Source: Pomphorhynchus laevis (taxonomy: Eukaryota > Acanthocephala > Palaeacanthocephala > Echinorhynchida > Pomphorhynchidae). From it: a stretch of DNA of 64,000 nucleotides. How positions within the stretch are numbered: the stretch's first letter is position 1; each line of letters begins with the position of its first letter. The stretch covers positions 1-64,000 of the forward strand of contig WNNJ02003587.1 in NCBI GenBank assembly GCA_012934845.2, in the 5' to 3' direction. Below, in pieces: positions 54,442-64,000 of the stretch. Under the pieces are notes generated by a model that ran no database searches, had not been told where the DNA came from, and saw nothing but the letters and a program-made list of their open reading frames with translations. The translations under genes and the position numbers were made by a program.

Positions 54442-57400
54442 GCTTTATTCTAATACATCTAGAATAACAAGTCAAAAGGTAAGTATCATTACATTCTCCC
54501 CACGACATAATCATTTAAGTACGCAGGACTTCTTCGATTTCTTTGAGGTCGTAGTTCCCCATTTTCAGAACGATTGAAGTATCTCGTAGGGTAGTTGCTC
54601 TGGCACGTATTATCAGTATTTAAGAGAAATGATTCATCCTGTCTGGATAGTTCGTTTTCCTCGTTGTGATTGACCGTCTCATCGATATACTTCGTTGCAT
54701 CCAAGTTTTCAGGGTTGACAGTGATTTCATCAGAACGCTTATCTGAACGTGAATGAGAATTGCTATTTACTGTTGAATGGTCATTTATTGATGCCTGATC
54801 ACACATTTTATCGCCATCGTATAAAATCAAAGTTTCAAGGTCAAAGGGAATGTCTCTATCGGACGAGTTGATATTGAGGTTTTCGTCGACTCTGGGATAC
54901 GGGGATAAATGTCGAGTTGATATATATATCTCCCTCCCGTTTTGTAACTTCACGAGAGCAAAATTGGGATTGGCGTACACAATTTCAGCTTTTTCCACAG
55001 GGTTCTCGTATTTGTTCGTTTTATTAAAGCGTCTTATTAAGACTGGGCCAGGGTTTGATAACCAAGACGGAAGATCATGACCATTTATAGAGCGTCGGCT
55101 GAATGTAAAGAGTCGTTCATGTGGTGTGTGGTTCGTGGCAGTACACAGAAGTGATCGAATAGCGTTGAGACATTGTGGTAATACATTTTGCCACTCATCT
55201 GTTTTCTTTCCGAGGTCATGTAAACGCAATGATATTGCCTTCCATAGTACACCATTAAGGCGCTCGACTTGACCATTGCCAGTAGGATTGTATGAACTTG
55301 AATGAGTAATCACCACCCCGTGATGAGAGAGGAATGACTGGATTTCCTTAGAGGTAAAAGCCGTACCTTGATCAGAATGGATTGAAGCAGGTGAACCGAA
55401 AATTGAAAAGATCTGGGTTAAACAGTCTATGACAGTGTGTGTAGTCATATCAGAACATGGAAAGGCAAAGGGGAATCTGCTATACTCGTCAATGACGGTT
55501 AACAAATACCTTTTATTGTTCTTTGTAGGAATTGGGCCCTTAAAATCCATAGACAAGCGTTCAAATGGCATACTTGATTTTATGAGTTTAGCCTCAGGTG
55601 GACGAAAAAATCTTGGTTTCAATATAGCGCAGCTTTTGCACTCGCTTGAAATATTCCTAACATCCGAGAGGGAAAATGGGAGGTTCCGTTTTTGCACGAA
55701 ATGCCAAAGGCGAGTAATTCCCGGGTGGCATAATTGACCATGGACTTTACGAAGATGCTGAAGATCATGATTGGTGAATGAGACAGAGTTGCAGAACGCG
55801 TCGCGAGAAAGAGCGTCAGCGGCATGATTGAGCTTCCCAGCTCGGTACTGGATATCAAATTTAAATTGGGACAACTCCAAACGCCATCTTAATATCTTGT
55901 CGTTCTTTATTTTGTTGTTGTGAGCACTGAACATGTATGAAACAGAACGCTGATCCGTAATAATCTTGAATGGTTGGATGTACAAATAGTGTCTCCAGTA
56001 TCTTAACGCTTCAACAATAGCCAGCGCTTCCTTTTCAATGGCGGTGAATCGTTTCGCGTTTTTGTCGAGGGATCTTGAAAAGAAGGCGACAGGCTTACTA
56101 TTTTGAGACAAACAAGCTCCAATCGATCGCTCACTTGCGTCTGTCTCTATCGTGAATGGCAATTCAAAGTCGATGGTTGACAAAGTGGCTTCAGCTATAC
56201 GTTCCTTCAAAGTATGGAAAGCTTTCAGTGCAGAATGAGATAATGGGAAAGACTGAGAATCAATTAGAGGACGAATCAACTTTGAGAAATCTTTAATCCA
56301 GGAACTGTAGTAGGCGAACAAACCAACAATACGCTTTAAGGATGCTGCGTTCTTGGGTTCCTCAAGGGAAGTAACTGAAATCACTCGATTGGGGTCAGGG
56401 GACATTTTTCCTTTAGAAATTTGGTAACCAAGTATTCGTATACACGAAGACGCGAACACACACTTTGAATTGTTCAAGGTTATATTGTATTTTGTGGCTA
56501 CGTTTAGAAAACGCTTCAGGTTACTGTCATGTTGCTCTTTACTTCTTCCGCCGATCACGACATCATCCAGATAAGCGTAGGTGTCTGTCAACTTCTCTCT
56601 ATTAATTATCCCATTGATAACTCGTTGAAAAGCAGGAACGGCGTTTGTGAGACCGAATGGTAGACGATTGAAGTGATATAAGGATCCATTCGCCTCGAAA
56701 GCAGTATAATGACGCTCGTCACTGCGCAGCAAAATCTGATGGTAAGCTGATTTAAGATCGAGACAACTGTAAAAGGAATATGGAGCTAATTTGTTGATAA
56801 AATCATCAATTCGTGGAAGTGGGAAGGCGTCGAGCTGAGTAAATTTATTGACAGTTTCCGAATAGTCAACAACCATCCGTCTCTTTTGGTTCTGATTGAC
56901 AATGAGTACTTGAGCGCGCCAGGGCGATTGACTTGGTTCGATAATTTCGTCGGATAATAGTTGTTTGATTTGGCTGTCAATGAACTTTTCATCGTACGGA
57001 TTTCTTCTACGAGATTTTGTTGCGATAGGATGGATGGATTCGTCCAGAAATTTGAATAGCTGAGGAGATTCAACTGTCAAAGCTTCTGCAGCTCCAATTG
57101 TAAAACAAGGCTCGGAACCGTTGAATTTCATAAGTAACGAAGTGTGTCTTGAAAGGAATGGCCGGCCAAGTATAACATCCGAACATAAAGACGACAAAAT
57201 ATGGAATTTTATATTCTTGTAAGGTCTGCCATCAGCTGATATATCCGCTACCACGAATTGTCGTAATTTAGTCAAGAATGCGGTGTTCGCCATAGACACA
57301 CGTATAGTTGAGGGGTTCGATGTCAGTTTGCACAAAGTGGAAATATCAGGTCTTATCAAATTGAGTGCACTACCTGTATCAATCAACGCATTTAACGAAA

Positions 57401-58264
57401 CCCCTTTTATACAAATTTGAATTGTTGGTAGCGTCGCGGCAGAATCTTGAAAGAAAGAAGTGCTACCTAGCACGGAATGGACACCTGTTGAAATTTGTCG
57501 TTTGGATTTACACACCCGTGCGAAATGACCCAACTTCCCGCAAGTACGACAAGTGATATTCTTAGCAGGACATCGATCTCGTTTGTGAATTGTATCTCCA
57601 CAAAAGTAGCATTTGCGACGTTCTACCGAGTTACATTGTATTTGACAAGGAAGTTCTTCTTGTATATTTTCATGTAGTTCATTTATGGTCATCGATTCAC
57701 AACCCATATTTAAGTTTGATTGTTCTGTGAAATGGCTTGCTTGAGTATGCGCGTCTTCCAAAGTTCGTGCAAGCTCGTACGCCTTGGCTTTATTGTGTAC
57801 CGCAGCTTCAAGCAGGCGTTGCCGAATTATCGGTGAGTTGATTCCTGCGACGAACGTGTCGCGTAAAAATAAATCTCGATGATTTTGAGCTGTTACAGCC
57901 TCGAATGGACATTCACGACCCAGAGATTCGATATGCCTTATGAATTGATCGATTGTTTGGTTGGACGATTAGCGCTGATTACGCAATTGATGTCGCAGAA
58001 ACAAATCCGTTTTCGATTTGACGTACGTAGTAGATAACGTCGATAACGCGTCTTCGTAAGTTTCCGTTTCTCGAAAAAGGTCGTAAACCTCCGCTGAAAC
58101 CAGGTTTGTTAAAATGTGAAATTTGTCACTATCGGACGGTGACTCCAAGGACGAAATGAATGTCTTGAAACGTATGAGCCAATGTATCCAGGTGCGCTCG
58201 GCATTCGTGTCATCAGGATGCAATTCCAAGATGTTTGGCTTCAAGATCTTGTCCATGGTAACAG

Positions 58265-58278
58265 TGTATTAGAATAAA
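58265..58278 (-). promoter_or_regulatory. Putative self-priming primer-binding site
   Basis: On the coding strand, TTTATTCTAATACA begins one base after the 5' LTR and is exactly complementary over 14 nt to TGTATTAGAATAAA within the LTR (58327 to 58314). No tRNA-type TGG site is seen at the LTR edge, and the gag ATG follows within about 20 bases, leaving little space for one. The layout matches Tf1-type self-priming if transcription starts near 58327. Confidence 0.68.
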
Positions 58279-58279
58279 T

Positions 58280-58363
58280 TGTACCGAGTAAATTCAAGCA
58301 GAGAAGAATAGGCTTTATTCTAATACATCTAGAATAACAAGTCAAAAGGTAAGTATCATTACA
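58280..58363 (-). repeat. 5' LTR of the nested gypsy-type element
   Basis: 84 bp, TGTACCGAG...CATTACA on the plus strand. The same sequence is recovered around the LINE insertion at the other end. Segment 58314-58327 is the exact reverse complement of 58265-58278 just outside it. Confidence 0.92.
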
Positions 58364-60140
58364 CAGGGGCTCGAATATTCTACTAGTATCGTTGAAGGAT
58401 GATTCTCAAAGCGAGGTCACGTGTAAAAGTGTCATGGCAAACTTATCTGTCAAGGAGTTCACATCGATGTTTTGCTCTTCGCGGACATTGTGTAGTTCTG
58501 AATCAGAAAAGGGTTCAGATGCATTCGACCGATCTAATCTGTCGTTTTGTGCTGAAGATGTTTTAAAGCTTCTCTGTAAATTAAAACCAAACATCGCTGC
58601 CGGTCCGGACGGACTTCCATCAATTCCTTTGAATAAAGTTGCTCCTCAAATATATTCATGTGTTTTTCGTGTTTCAGTTTTCTATTCTTCAATCTCGAAT
58701 TCCTTCGCGTTGGAAAGAGTCCATTGTAGTTCCAGTGTATAAAATGGGAGATCGACAAGTGTAAGAACTATCGCTAGTAGCATTGACATGAAAAGGCTAC
58801 TGGCTACTTTTTGACTATTAGCCTTGAAAAGCTAATAGTCAAAAACATATCTTCTGATTTGGAAAGCAACGGTAAACTCACTGACTCATAACACGGTTTT
58901 AGACCAAATAGATCAACAATAAGTAATCTTTTGGTTTCTTCCAACTCATGGCAGTCTTTATTAGATGAACGAGTTCAATCTGATATACTTTTTGTAGATT
59001 TTTCTCATGCTTTTGATTCAGTTCCGCATGATCGCCTCATTCACAAATTGAGGTCACTTAGTATTTGTCCAATGTATGTCGCCTCGATTGCAAATTACTT
59101 AAGTTCACGCTCTTGCAAAGTACGTGTAGGTGCAGATATGTCCACCTCATTCGCTATTCATTCTGGCGTTCCACAAGGTACTGTTATCTCCCCACTTCTT
59201 TTTATTGTATATATCAATGATCTCCCATCTGTAATTCGTTCTGATGTCGCTATGTATGCTGACGATGTTAAGATATGGCGGCGTATTAGAGACGAAAGGG
59301 ACATTAAGATCCTTCAAGATGATCTGACATGTCTAGAAAAATGGTCAGGGGATAATGGTTTGAGGGTTAACCCTTCTAAATGTGTGCATATATCAATTGG
59401 TTCTTAACTAAATTCATCGTATCAGATAGGTTCGATTCAGATAGGCCAAGTGGGTGAATTCAAGGATCTTGGTGTGATGATGATCAGTAGCTTAAAAACT
59501 AATGTCCACACTAGATATATTTGTTATCGAGGTTATCGTATTTTATGGATGTTTTTCAAGTCTTTTGGTCGGATAATTCCATCGATGTTCAAGCGACTAT
59601 TTTGCTCTTATATTCTACCCATCTTTGAATACGGTTTACCTATAACTTATCAACATACTTTAAGGGAATTCCGTGACATTGAGAACTTGTTTCGTAAAGG
59701 GTCACGAATGATTCCGAATTTCTCCAATTTGAAATATGCTGAACGTTTGGTATCTCTACGTCTCGGAACGTTAAAATATCGCAGATCGGTCATTGATTTG
59801 TCAACTGCAGTCAAAAAATTTTCAATGGCTTTGGTGGTCTCTCCAGCTTTCTATCCTTGAATTATAGACGAGAAACTCGTAAGCATGTGTGGAAATTAAT
59901 AAAGCCAACTACAATAATTCCTGCTCACCATCGATTTGCAACCAGGATAATTAACGGGTGGAATGCACTAAGGTACCTTGATATCTCTAGTATATCTAGT
60001 GATGCTATCAAGAAAGCCATCGAAGCCGAGAGAAGGAATTTGAGACTACTATTTGATTTAATTTTTTTGTTGATGTTGTTTTTTTATTTTATTATGTTTT
60101 GTAAGCGACATGAGCTTGTAGCTCATTTGCTTCTCTTTGT
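58364..60140 (+). pseudogene. LINE family E: reverse transcriptase and C-terminus
   Basis: Continuation of the LINE beyond the gypsy insertion. 58392-58742 includes KLKPNIAAGPDGLPS and a shifted fingers region (WKESIVVPVYKMGD). A short AT-rich interruption with a small inverted repeat (TTTTTGACTATTAGCC and complement, about 58805-58845) precedes HGFRPNRSTIS. The open frame 58931-59407 has ILFVDFSHAFDSVPHDRLI (residues 18-36, first Asp), GVPQGTVISPLLFIVYINDL (69-88) and MYADDVKIW (100-108, catalytic pair intact). C-terminal pieces follow at 59450-59860 and 59857-60156. About five breaks in total. Confidence 0.84.
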
Positions 60141-60229
60141 TATAATAATAAAATAATAAAGTGTGATAGGTTGGTCAAAAGTGTAATCATTAGCGACCTT
60201 AAAATTGACCTTAACATAATTATGTAGTC

Positions 60230-60400
60230 ATTGTTACAATTGAAATTTTTGACGACACTGCACGTTGCTTTAATTCTATCTATAAATTAACAACAGTTCG
60301 TTAAATTTTAGTATTAGTGAACCTCATCAGCTACTGATCGGATTCCTATATTTCACGTTTCGGTCCTTTTAATGCTGGCTGTCGATCAGTCAACTCTTAT
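60230..60400 (-). repeat. SINE-like repeat family 2, copy a, with hammerhead-like core
   Basis: On the minus strand: GGACC-GAAAC about 35 bases upstream of CUGAUGA-GGUUC. GGACC and GGUUC can form five pairs. It shares with copies b (62880-63060) and c (63180-63395) the order of a conserved GCATTAAAA block, the CGAAAC core, the CUGAUGA core, an ACTAATAC block and a pyrimidine-rich tail. No tRNA-like head is clear. Confidence 0.6.
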
Positions 60401-60530
60401 GCTTTATTGACAATTGGATTAAATCAAAGAGTTTATTACATGCGCCTTTTGAGCATTTAAATTTACTATCTGAATATTAGATCAGCTAACTGAGTCTAAG
60501 TATTTTATATTATTTATTATTTTTATTCTG

Positions 60531-60765
60531 GTTGTGGCAAGACATTATCCTCACAGGTGTTTTTCTTATTCTTGATACAGCATGACGCTACTAATCAGTC
60601 TGGGTGGGTAACATCAGCTGCTGACCCAGACCTACATTTCACGTTTCGACCCTTATTATCTGCTTTCTCCGTACACAGGTGCTGATCGGATTGGAACTCA
60701 GGACGTCTGTTTCGCGATTTAACGCTACATCCACTAGGCTGGCTACTCCAGTGGTGTAGATAACC
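60531..60765 (-). repeat. tRNA-headed SINE family 1, copy 1, with hammerhead-like core
   Basis: On the minus strand the head has an RNA polymerase III A-box-like CAGCCTAGTGGA (60730-60741) and a B-box-like GAGTTCCAATCC (60688-60699) about 35 bases apart. A hammerhead-like segment follows (60576-60660: GGGTCGAAAC ... GGTC ... CAGCAGCTGATGA). Then comes a body ending near 60531 in CTTGCCACAACCAG. The tRNA-like head resembles that of schistosome Sm-alpha SINEs, which also carry hammerhead ribozymes. In this copy the stem II arm after CTGATGA is imperfect. Confidence 0.72.
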
Positions 60766-62129
60766 GAAAGTAATATACAACAATGTATATCTATTTTTAC
60801 AATTTTGATCATTAACTTTACGTTCTTTTAAATTTTGTAGAAATGTTTTAGTCACAATTACTTTAGACAAATTGCGATATAATGTTGAAAACCATTAACA
60901 TTCAATGACATCTCGGCTTTCTTTAAATTAATTTATAAAATATGAAATTTTAAAAAAGTTAAAAAATTCAATCTTTTTTATTAGTACGTGTCAAAAATCG
61001 CGTTTGACCAACACTATAATAATCCTTACTATGTGTACAGTGTTGCGTTGAACATTATATGCTTATTTAAATTTAAATTACTGACTTTTGCATATTTCAC
61101 CTCATTGAATATATAAAATTCTAATTTTTTATTTACAATTACAAGAGGGTTATAAACTTTAATTGAAACGGCGTAAAGGGATATATGAATTTATATCCAT
61201 TTCGTTATTTTAATCTCCATATCATTCATTCGATATTTGTAAAAAATGATATCGATGCCATGATAGGACAAATAGTGGGTAAATTATTTGATATGGAGGG
61301 CTACTTATACTCAAATGTTGCCTTCTTCTACATACCGAATGTTCGAAACCATTGTCAGCACTTTTGACAATCATGCCCTGAAATACTAGCGTATTTTCCC
61401 TTGCGTGCTCTATTAAGAACTGTAAACATCGGTTTCTCAGAATTTATTTCAGGTTCATAACTGCCTCGGTTTTTTCAGCACAGAAAAATATGTCATGCAT
61501 TTATCCATATAGAATCTCGGCTTTACATTTCTTCTTGCAAACACACACATTTTTAGCTAAACAAGAGTGCTTATCCTTTATTTTCTAGACAAATAAAAAA
61601 CACACTTTATAGATATTCCATATAATGGAAGGCATTTGTTGATCCGAAAATATATATCTTAGCTACATAACTTATCTGTTCATTTACATTTCAAATTGAA
61701 CAACGGAAAAAATATATAAATATATTTTTTAATCTAAAATGAACTTCTAATAACTTTGGCTGTTTCAGAATTATTTTGAACCGTTCTCTGACTTGTACAT
61801 TTGTAAATAAATCTTATACATCCAAAGAAGTTATGATGTTTCGCTATTAACATCAGTGTAATCGGTCAACGAATTCAGGTCTTCACTTATATATGTTTTT
61901 ATTATGTCATTTAAGATTTTAGATATTTCATAAATTGTCGTATGTAATGTGAATATGACTGGTCGTAATTGTAGCGATATTCGATTTTTAAGTATTAAAT
62001 CGGTTAAAGGAGTTCTTAAGACTAAGTTTTTATACTGAGTTAATTTGAATATTAATATTCATAGTAATATTAATATTAATATTACTATGATTAATTTTCA
62101 CTTGAATGCATCTGTGAGTTGAAATTCTT
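60766..62129. other. AT-rich spacer, nothing recognised
   Basis: About 1.4 kb of AT-rich sequence between SINE copies. A 60-codon frame at 61185 has no supporting feature. A short palindromic run of TATTAATATT units lies near 62049-62088. Confidence 0.5.
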
Positions 62130-62354
62130 CTGGTTGTGGCACGATATTATCCTTACAGATATTGTTCCTATTCTTGATACAACAGGACGGTACTAATAAG
62201 TCTGGATGGGTCTCATCAGCTGCTGACCCAGATCTACATTTCACGTTTCGACCCTTATTATCTGCTTACTCCGTACACTGGTGCTGATCGTCTTTGAACT
62301 CAGGACGTCTGTATCTTGATTCAACGCTACATCCACTAGGCTGACTGCTCCAGC
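62130..62354 (-). repeat. tRNA-headed SINE family 1, copy 2
   Basis: Minus-strand copy with A-box-like CAGCCTAGTGGA (62332-62343), a decayed B box (62290-62301) and the best-preserved hammerhead-like core: GGGTC-GAAAC upstream and CTGATGA-GACCC downstream, five perfect pairs. Outside, CAGCAG and CTGTTG can also pair across the 3' part (62178-62228). It lies head to head with copy 3. Confidence 0.72.
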
Positions 62355-62530
62355 CCAGCGTCGCGATATAGACGTCCTGAGTATAAATCCGATCAGCAGC
62401 AGTGTACGGAGTAAGCGGATAATAATGGTCGAAACTTGAAATGTAGGTTTGTGCCAGCAGTTGATGAGACTCACCCATGCTGATTATTAGTGTACTGCTA
62501 TATCAAAAATATGATCAATACATGTGAGGA
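62355..62530 (+). repeat. tRNA-headed SINE family 1, copy 3 (inverted partner)
   Basis: Plus-strand copy starting inside the tRNA-like head (CGCGATATAGACGTCCTGAG) and running through GGTCGAAACTTGAAATG, CCAGCAGTTGATGAGACTC and TACTGCTATATC to CGTGCAAC. The 5' end of its head is missing where it meets copy 2, so the pair forms a large inverted repeat. Confidence 0.7.
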
Positions 62531-62879
62531 TAATATCGTGCAACAATCAGAAGAATCTTAATATTAAGTTTGTCTATAATTTAGTTAAGAATTCTTTAGA
62601 ACTTATTTTTTGTATGTGATATATCGAGGTTAGGATTTAATGTCATACGAACGAACTGCTAATATATCAGGCTTCGTCCTTCAGTAATCTATTCAACATA
62701 ACAGAGCAGCAAAATGCATTCTAATTATGTATTTCCAATTATAAGATTTGATTATTTATTTTAATTTTAAGTTAATATGCATGTGTAATAATTGTTACAG
62801 TTGATATTTTGCTGATTTTATTCTGAACGTTAGTTTAATCGTTCTAAATTGATGGGCAACGGCGCAAGACGATACACCT
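62531..62879. other. AT-rich spacer
   Basis: No recognised feature between SINE families. Confidence 0.45.
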
Positions 62880-63060
62880 CTTTCTGCATTCGAAATTTTT
62901 GATGACACTACACGCTGCTTTAATCCTATCTATATGCCAACAGCAGTACGCTACATTTTAGTATTAGTGGACCTCATCAGCTTGATCCAATACTTCGTTT
63001 TATGCTTCGGTCGTTTTAATGTTGGCCGACGATCACTCGACTCGTCTACAAATTTCTGAT
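62880..63060 (-). repeat. SINE-like repeat family 2, copy b
   Basis: Minus-strand order CGACC-GAAGC ... GGATCAAG-CTGATGA-GGTCC ... ACTAATAC ... TAGCGTACTGCTG. GACC and GGTC form four pairs. The GAAA core is altered to GAAG here. The flanking GATGACACTACACGCTGC block is shared with copy a. Confidence 0.6.
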
Positions 63061-63179
63061 TTCAAATTAAATCAACGATGGTGGAGAATGAACAACCTTC
63101 AATTTGAAAACTCACCTATTTTTCCTCATGATTACTATTATCAAAATAACCATCTATGGTTTGTTTCTTAATTTTAAGT

Positions 63180-63395
63180 TGATATACCTGTGCAGTCATT
63201 TTTACCATTGAAATTTTGATGAATATTTTTATTCTGTACGCTGTTTTTATCCTATCTATACGGAAACAGCGGTACGCTACATTTCGGTATTAGTGGACCT
63301 CCTCAGTAACTGGTTTAATACTTACGTTTCATGTTTCGGCCTTTTTAATGCTGGCTGACGATCACTCGACTCGTCTGCATTTTTTGACATTTATT
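63180..63395 (-). repeat. SINE-like repeat family 2, copy c
   Basis: Minus-strand order AGGCC-GAAAC ... CTGAGGA-GGTCC ... ACTAATACC-GAAATG ... AGCGTACCGCTG. The CUGAUGA core has one change (CUGAGGA). Stem II could pair GGCC with GGTC including one wobble. Confidence 0.58.
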
Positions 63396-63597
63396 TTTAG
63401 ACATGTTAATTGAAAGTCGTGAATCGAAGTTCAGTCTATCAAACAACACCATTTTATATAAATGCCGCATTTCGTGAGAAATCCTAGACCGTTGTTTACT
63501 CAGCACATCCGTGTACCACCATTATACATGCCGTATCCATTAAGGATCCAACGAGTGCAGCGACAATTCAGCAGCAACCTCTGCCTAGTGTTTAAGG

Positions 63598-63714
63598 ATG
63601 GTCCGCAAAGCAATTCGATCTGGTAAAGAGCGTAAGCCTCAGTTAATTAAGCAAAGTGTCGGAAACGCCTTTATTCACAATGTCACACAGGCAACCGAAA
63701 CGACCAGTGAGTAC
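63598..63714 (+). CDS. Candidate first exon of an unknown host gene (weak)
   Basis: An ATG opens a 54-codon frame to 63762. Within it, A|GTGAGTAC at about 63714/63715 is a good splice-donor match. The first 39 codons are basic and polar (MVRKAIRSGKERKPQLIK, then VGNAFIHNVTQ), the local composition is less AT-rich than the flanks, and no named repeat covers it. I do not recognise the protein. The last 250 bases of the window beyond it hold nothing I can name and would have to be intron. It could equally be chance. Confidence 0.25.
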
Positions 63715-64000
63715 TTCATTCTACTAATGAGTGTTGCCGCGTACTCATCATTACGATGCTGAAGTGATCATTATATATCATATTATATTATATATTATTT
63801 ATAATAGTTTGCATCAAATATGCTTGAAAAGCAACTGTCCTGGATTCCATTGGAATGCGGTAATATGTTAAAAACTGCTGTCGGTACTTAACAGTACTAG
63901 ACGTCAGAGATGAGCGGCAGCGCTCAACTGTAGTATGGGTTATCTCGATGGCGATTCGGACTCTGCGTGACTTTTGATGAAAAGCATTTCCAATAAATAT

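Larger units (their letters stand above)
53081..54493 (-). repeat. 3' LTR of the nested gypsy-type element, split by a LINE
   Basis: LTR parts at 53081-53118 and 54442-54493 flank the LINE at 53119-54441. The six bases GCTTTA occur on both sides as the LINE target duplication. Confidence 0.9.
53081..58363 (-). mobile_element. Gypsy-type LTR retroelement, nearly whole, nested in a LINE
   Basis: Minus-strand fossil with 84-bp LTRs of the form TG...CA. The 5' LTR is at 58280-58363. The 3' LTR is split into 53081-53118 and 54442-54493 by an L2-like LINE. A classic purine tract TGGGGAGAA touches the 3' LTR at 54494-54502. Parts in order: gag beginning MDKILKP about 20 bases after the 5' LTR, two CCHC knuckles, protease (LIDTGSA), reverse transcriptase (LDLKSAYHQI, AYLDDVVIGG), RNase H (ETDASERSIG), integrase HHCC finger (HPGITRLWHF) and core (MDFKGPIP, SDQGTAF, NGQVERLNG). 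One long frame spans most of gag to integrase. It looks close to whole, with about one break apart from the LINE insertion. There is no envelope gene. The LTR copies appear identical over what remains, so it is young. Confidence 0.93.
51300..60160 (+). mobile_element. CR1-type LINE family E, split by a nested gypsy insertion
   Basis: Two halves of one LINE, 51300-53080 and 58364-60160, on the plus strand. The left half holds ORF1 and the endonuclease, the right half the RT and C-terminus. It ends in a TAATAATAAAATAATAAA tail (60141-60160) typical of CR1-type elements. The gypsy-type element inserted between endonuclease linker and RT. No clean target duplication is seen at that insertion. The LINE is degenerate with many stops and shifts and is the oldest layer of the nest. 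Confidence 0.85.

Noticed and set aside
60688-60741. tRNA gene
   Set aside because: A-box and B-box-like words are present, but no cloverleaf can be closed and the sequence is part of a dispersed SINE.
60595-60870. 91-codon frame, and frames at 62241-62478
   Set aside because: They lie within SINE copies and share only SINE sequence.
61185-61367. 60-codon plus-strand frame
   Set aside because: Length is at the level expected by chance, with no motif and no composition signal.

Overview
The window looks like repeat-dense, AT-rich chromatin of an invertebrate animal, probably a flatworm. The best clue is a set of tRNA-headed SINE-like repeats near the right end that carry hammerhead-ribozyme-like cores, an arrangement known from the schistosome Sm-alpha repeats. 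The CR1/L2-type LINEs and short gypsy elements fit that, but the assignment is inference. I recognise no complete host gene. Almost everything that can be named is a transposable element or a fragment of one.

Layout. 1-12052 and 16567-25672 are two copies of one large segmental duplication. Each copy carries, in order: a palindromic MITE-like repeat, pieces of an unusual YIDD reverse transcriptase, a Penelope-like GIY-YIG fragment on the opposite strand, a gypsy-type LTR fossil flanked by the same 5-bp target duplication, and the 3' end of an R2-group LINE with a restriction-like endonuclease. The left copy also has a 3.0-kb tandem duplication inside its gypsy fossil. 12053-15412 is a patchwork: an L2-like LINE 5' half, a 13-bp minisatellite, an L2-like 3' end, a LINE ORF1/ORF2 junction fragment and half a MITE. 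25673-27761 completes the R2-group LINE. 28316-28999 is an unidentified acidic reading frame. 29112-32313 is a GC-richer Jockey-like LINE.

32926-50125 is a mosaic of broken LINEs of at least five families on both strands, plus one Penelope-like RT scrap at 40227. 51300-60160 is a three-level nest. A CR1-type LINE is split by a gypsy-type element whose reading frame is nearly whole. The 3' LTR of that element is in turn split by a 5'-truncated L2-like LINE with a 6-bp target duplication. 60230-63395 holds six SINE-like repeats in two related families. 63598-63714 is a weak candidate first exon of a host gene.

Most interesting signals. (1) Both gypsy-type families have very short LTRs (59 and 84 bp). 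In both, the sequence immediately 3' of the 5' LTR is a perfect 13-14 nt reverse complement of a segment inside that LTR, the layout of Tf1-style self-primed reverse transcription rather than tRNA priming. (2) The SINE-like repeats contain a CGAAAC core upstream of a CUGAUGA core with arms that can pair and that change together between the two families, suggesting a permuted hammerhead. (3) The YIDD reverse transcriptase belongs to a family I cannot name, and part of its 3' coding region lies ahead of its 5' region.

Limits: all similarity statements come from reading motifs. No alignment, database search or folding program was run. Boundaries not fixed by a repeat or a target duplication are approximate to a few tens of bases.
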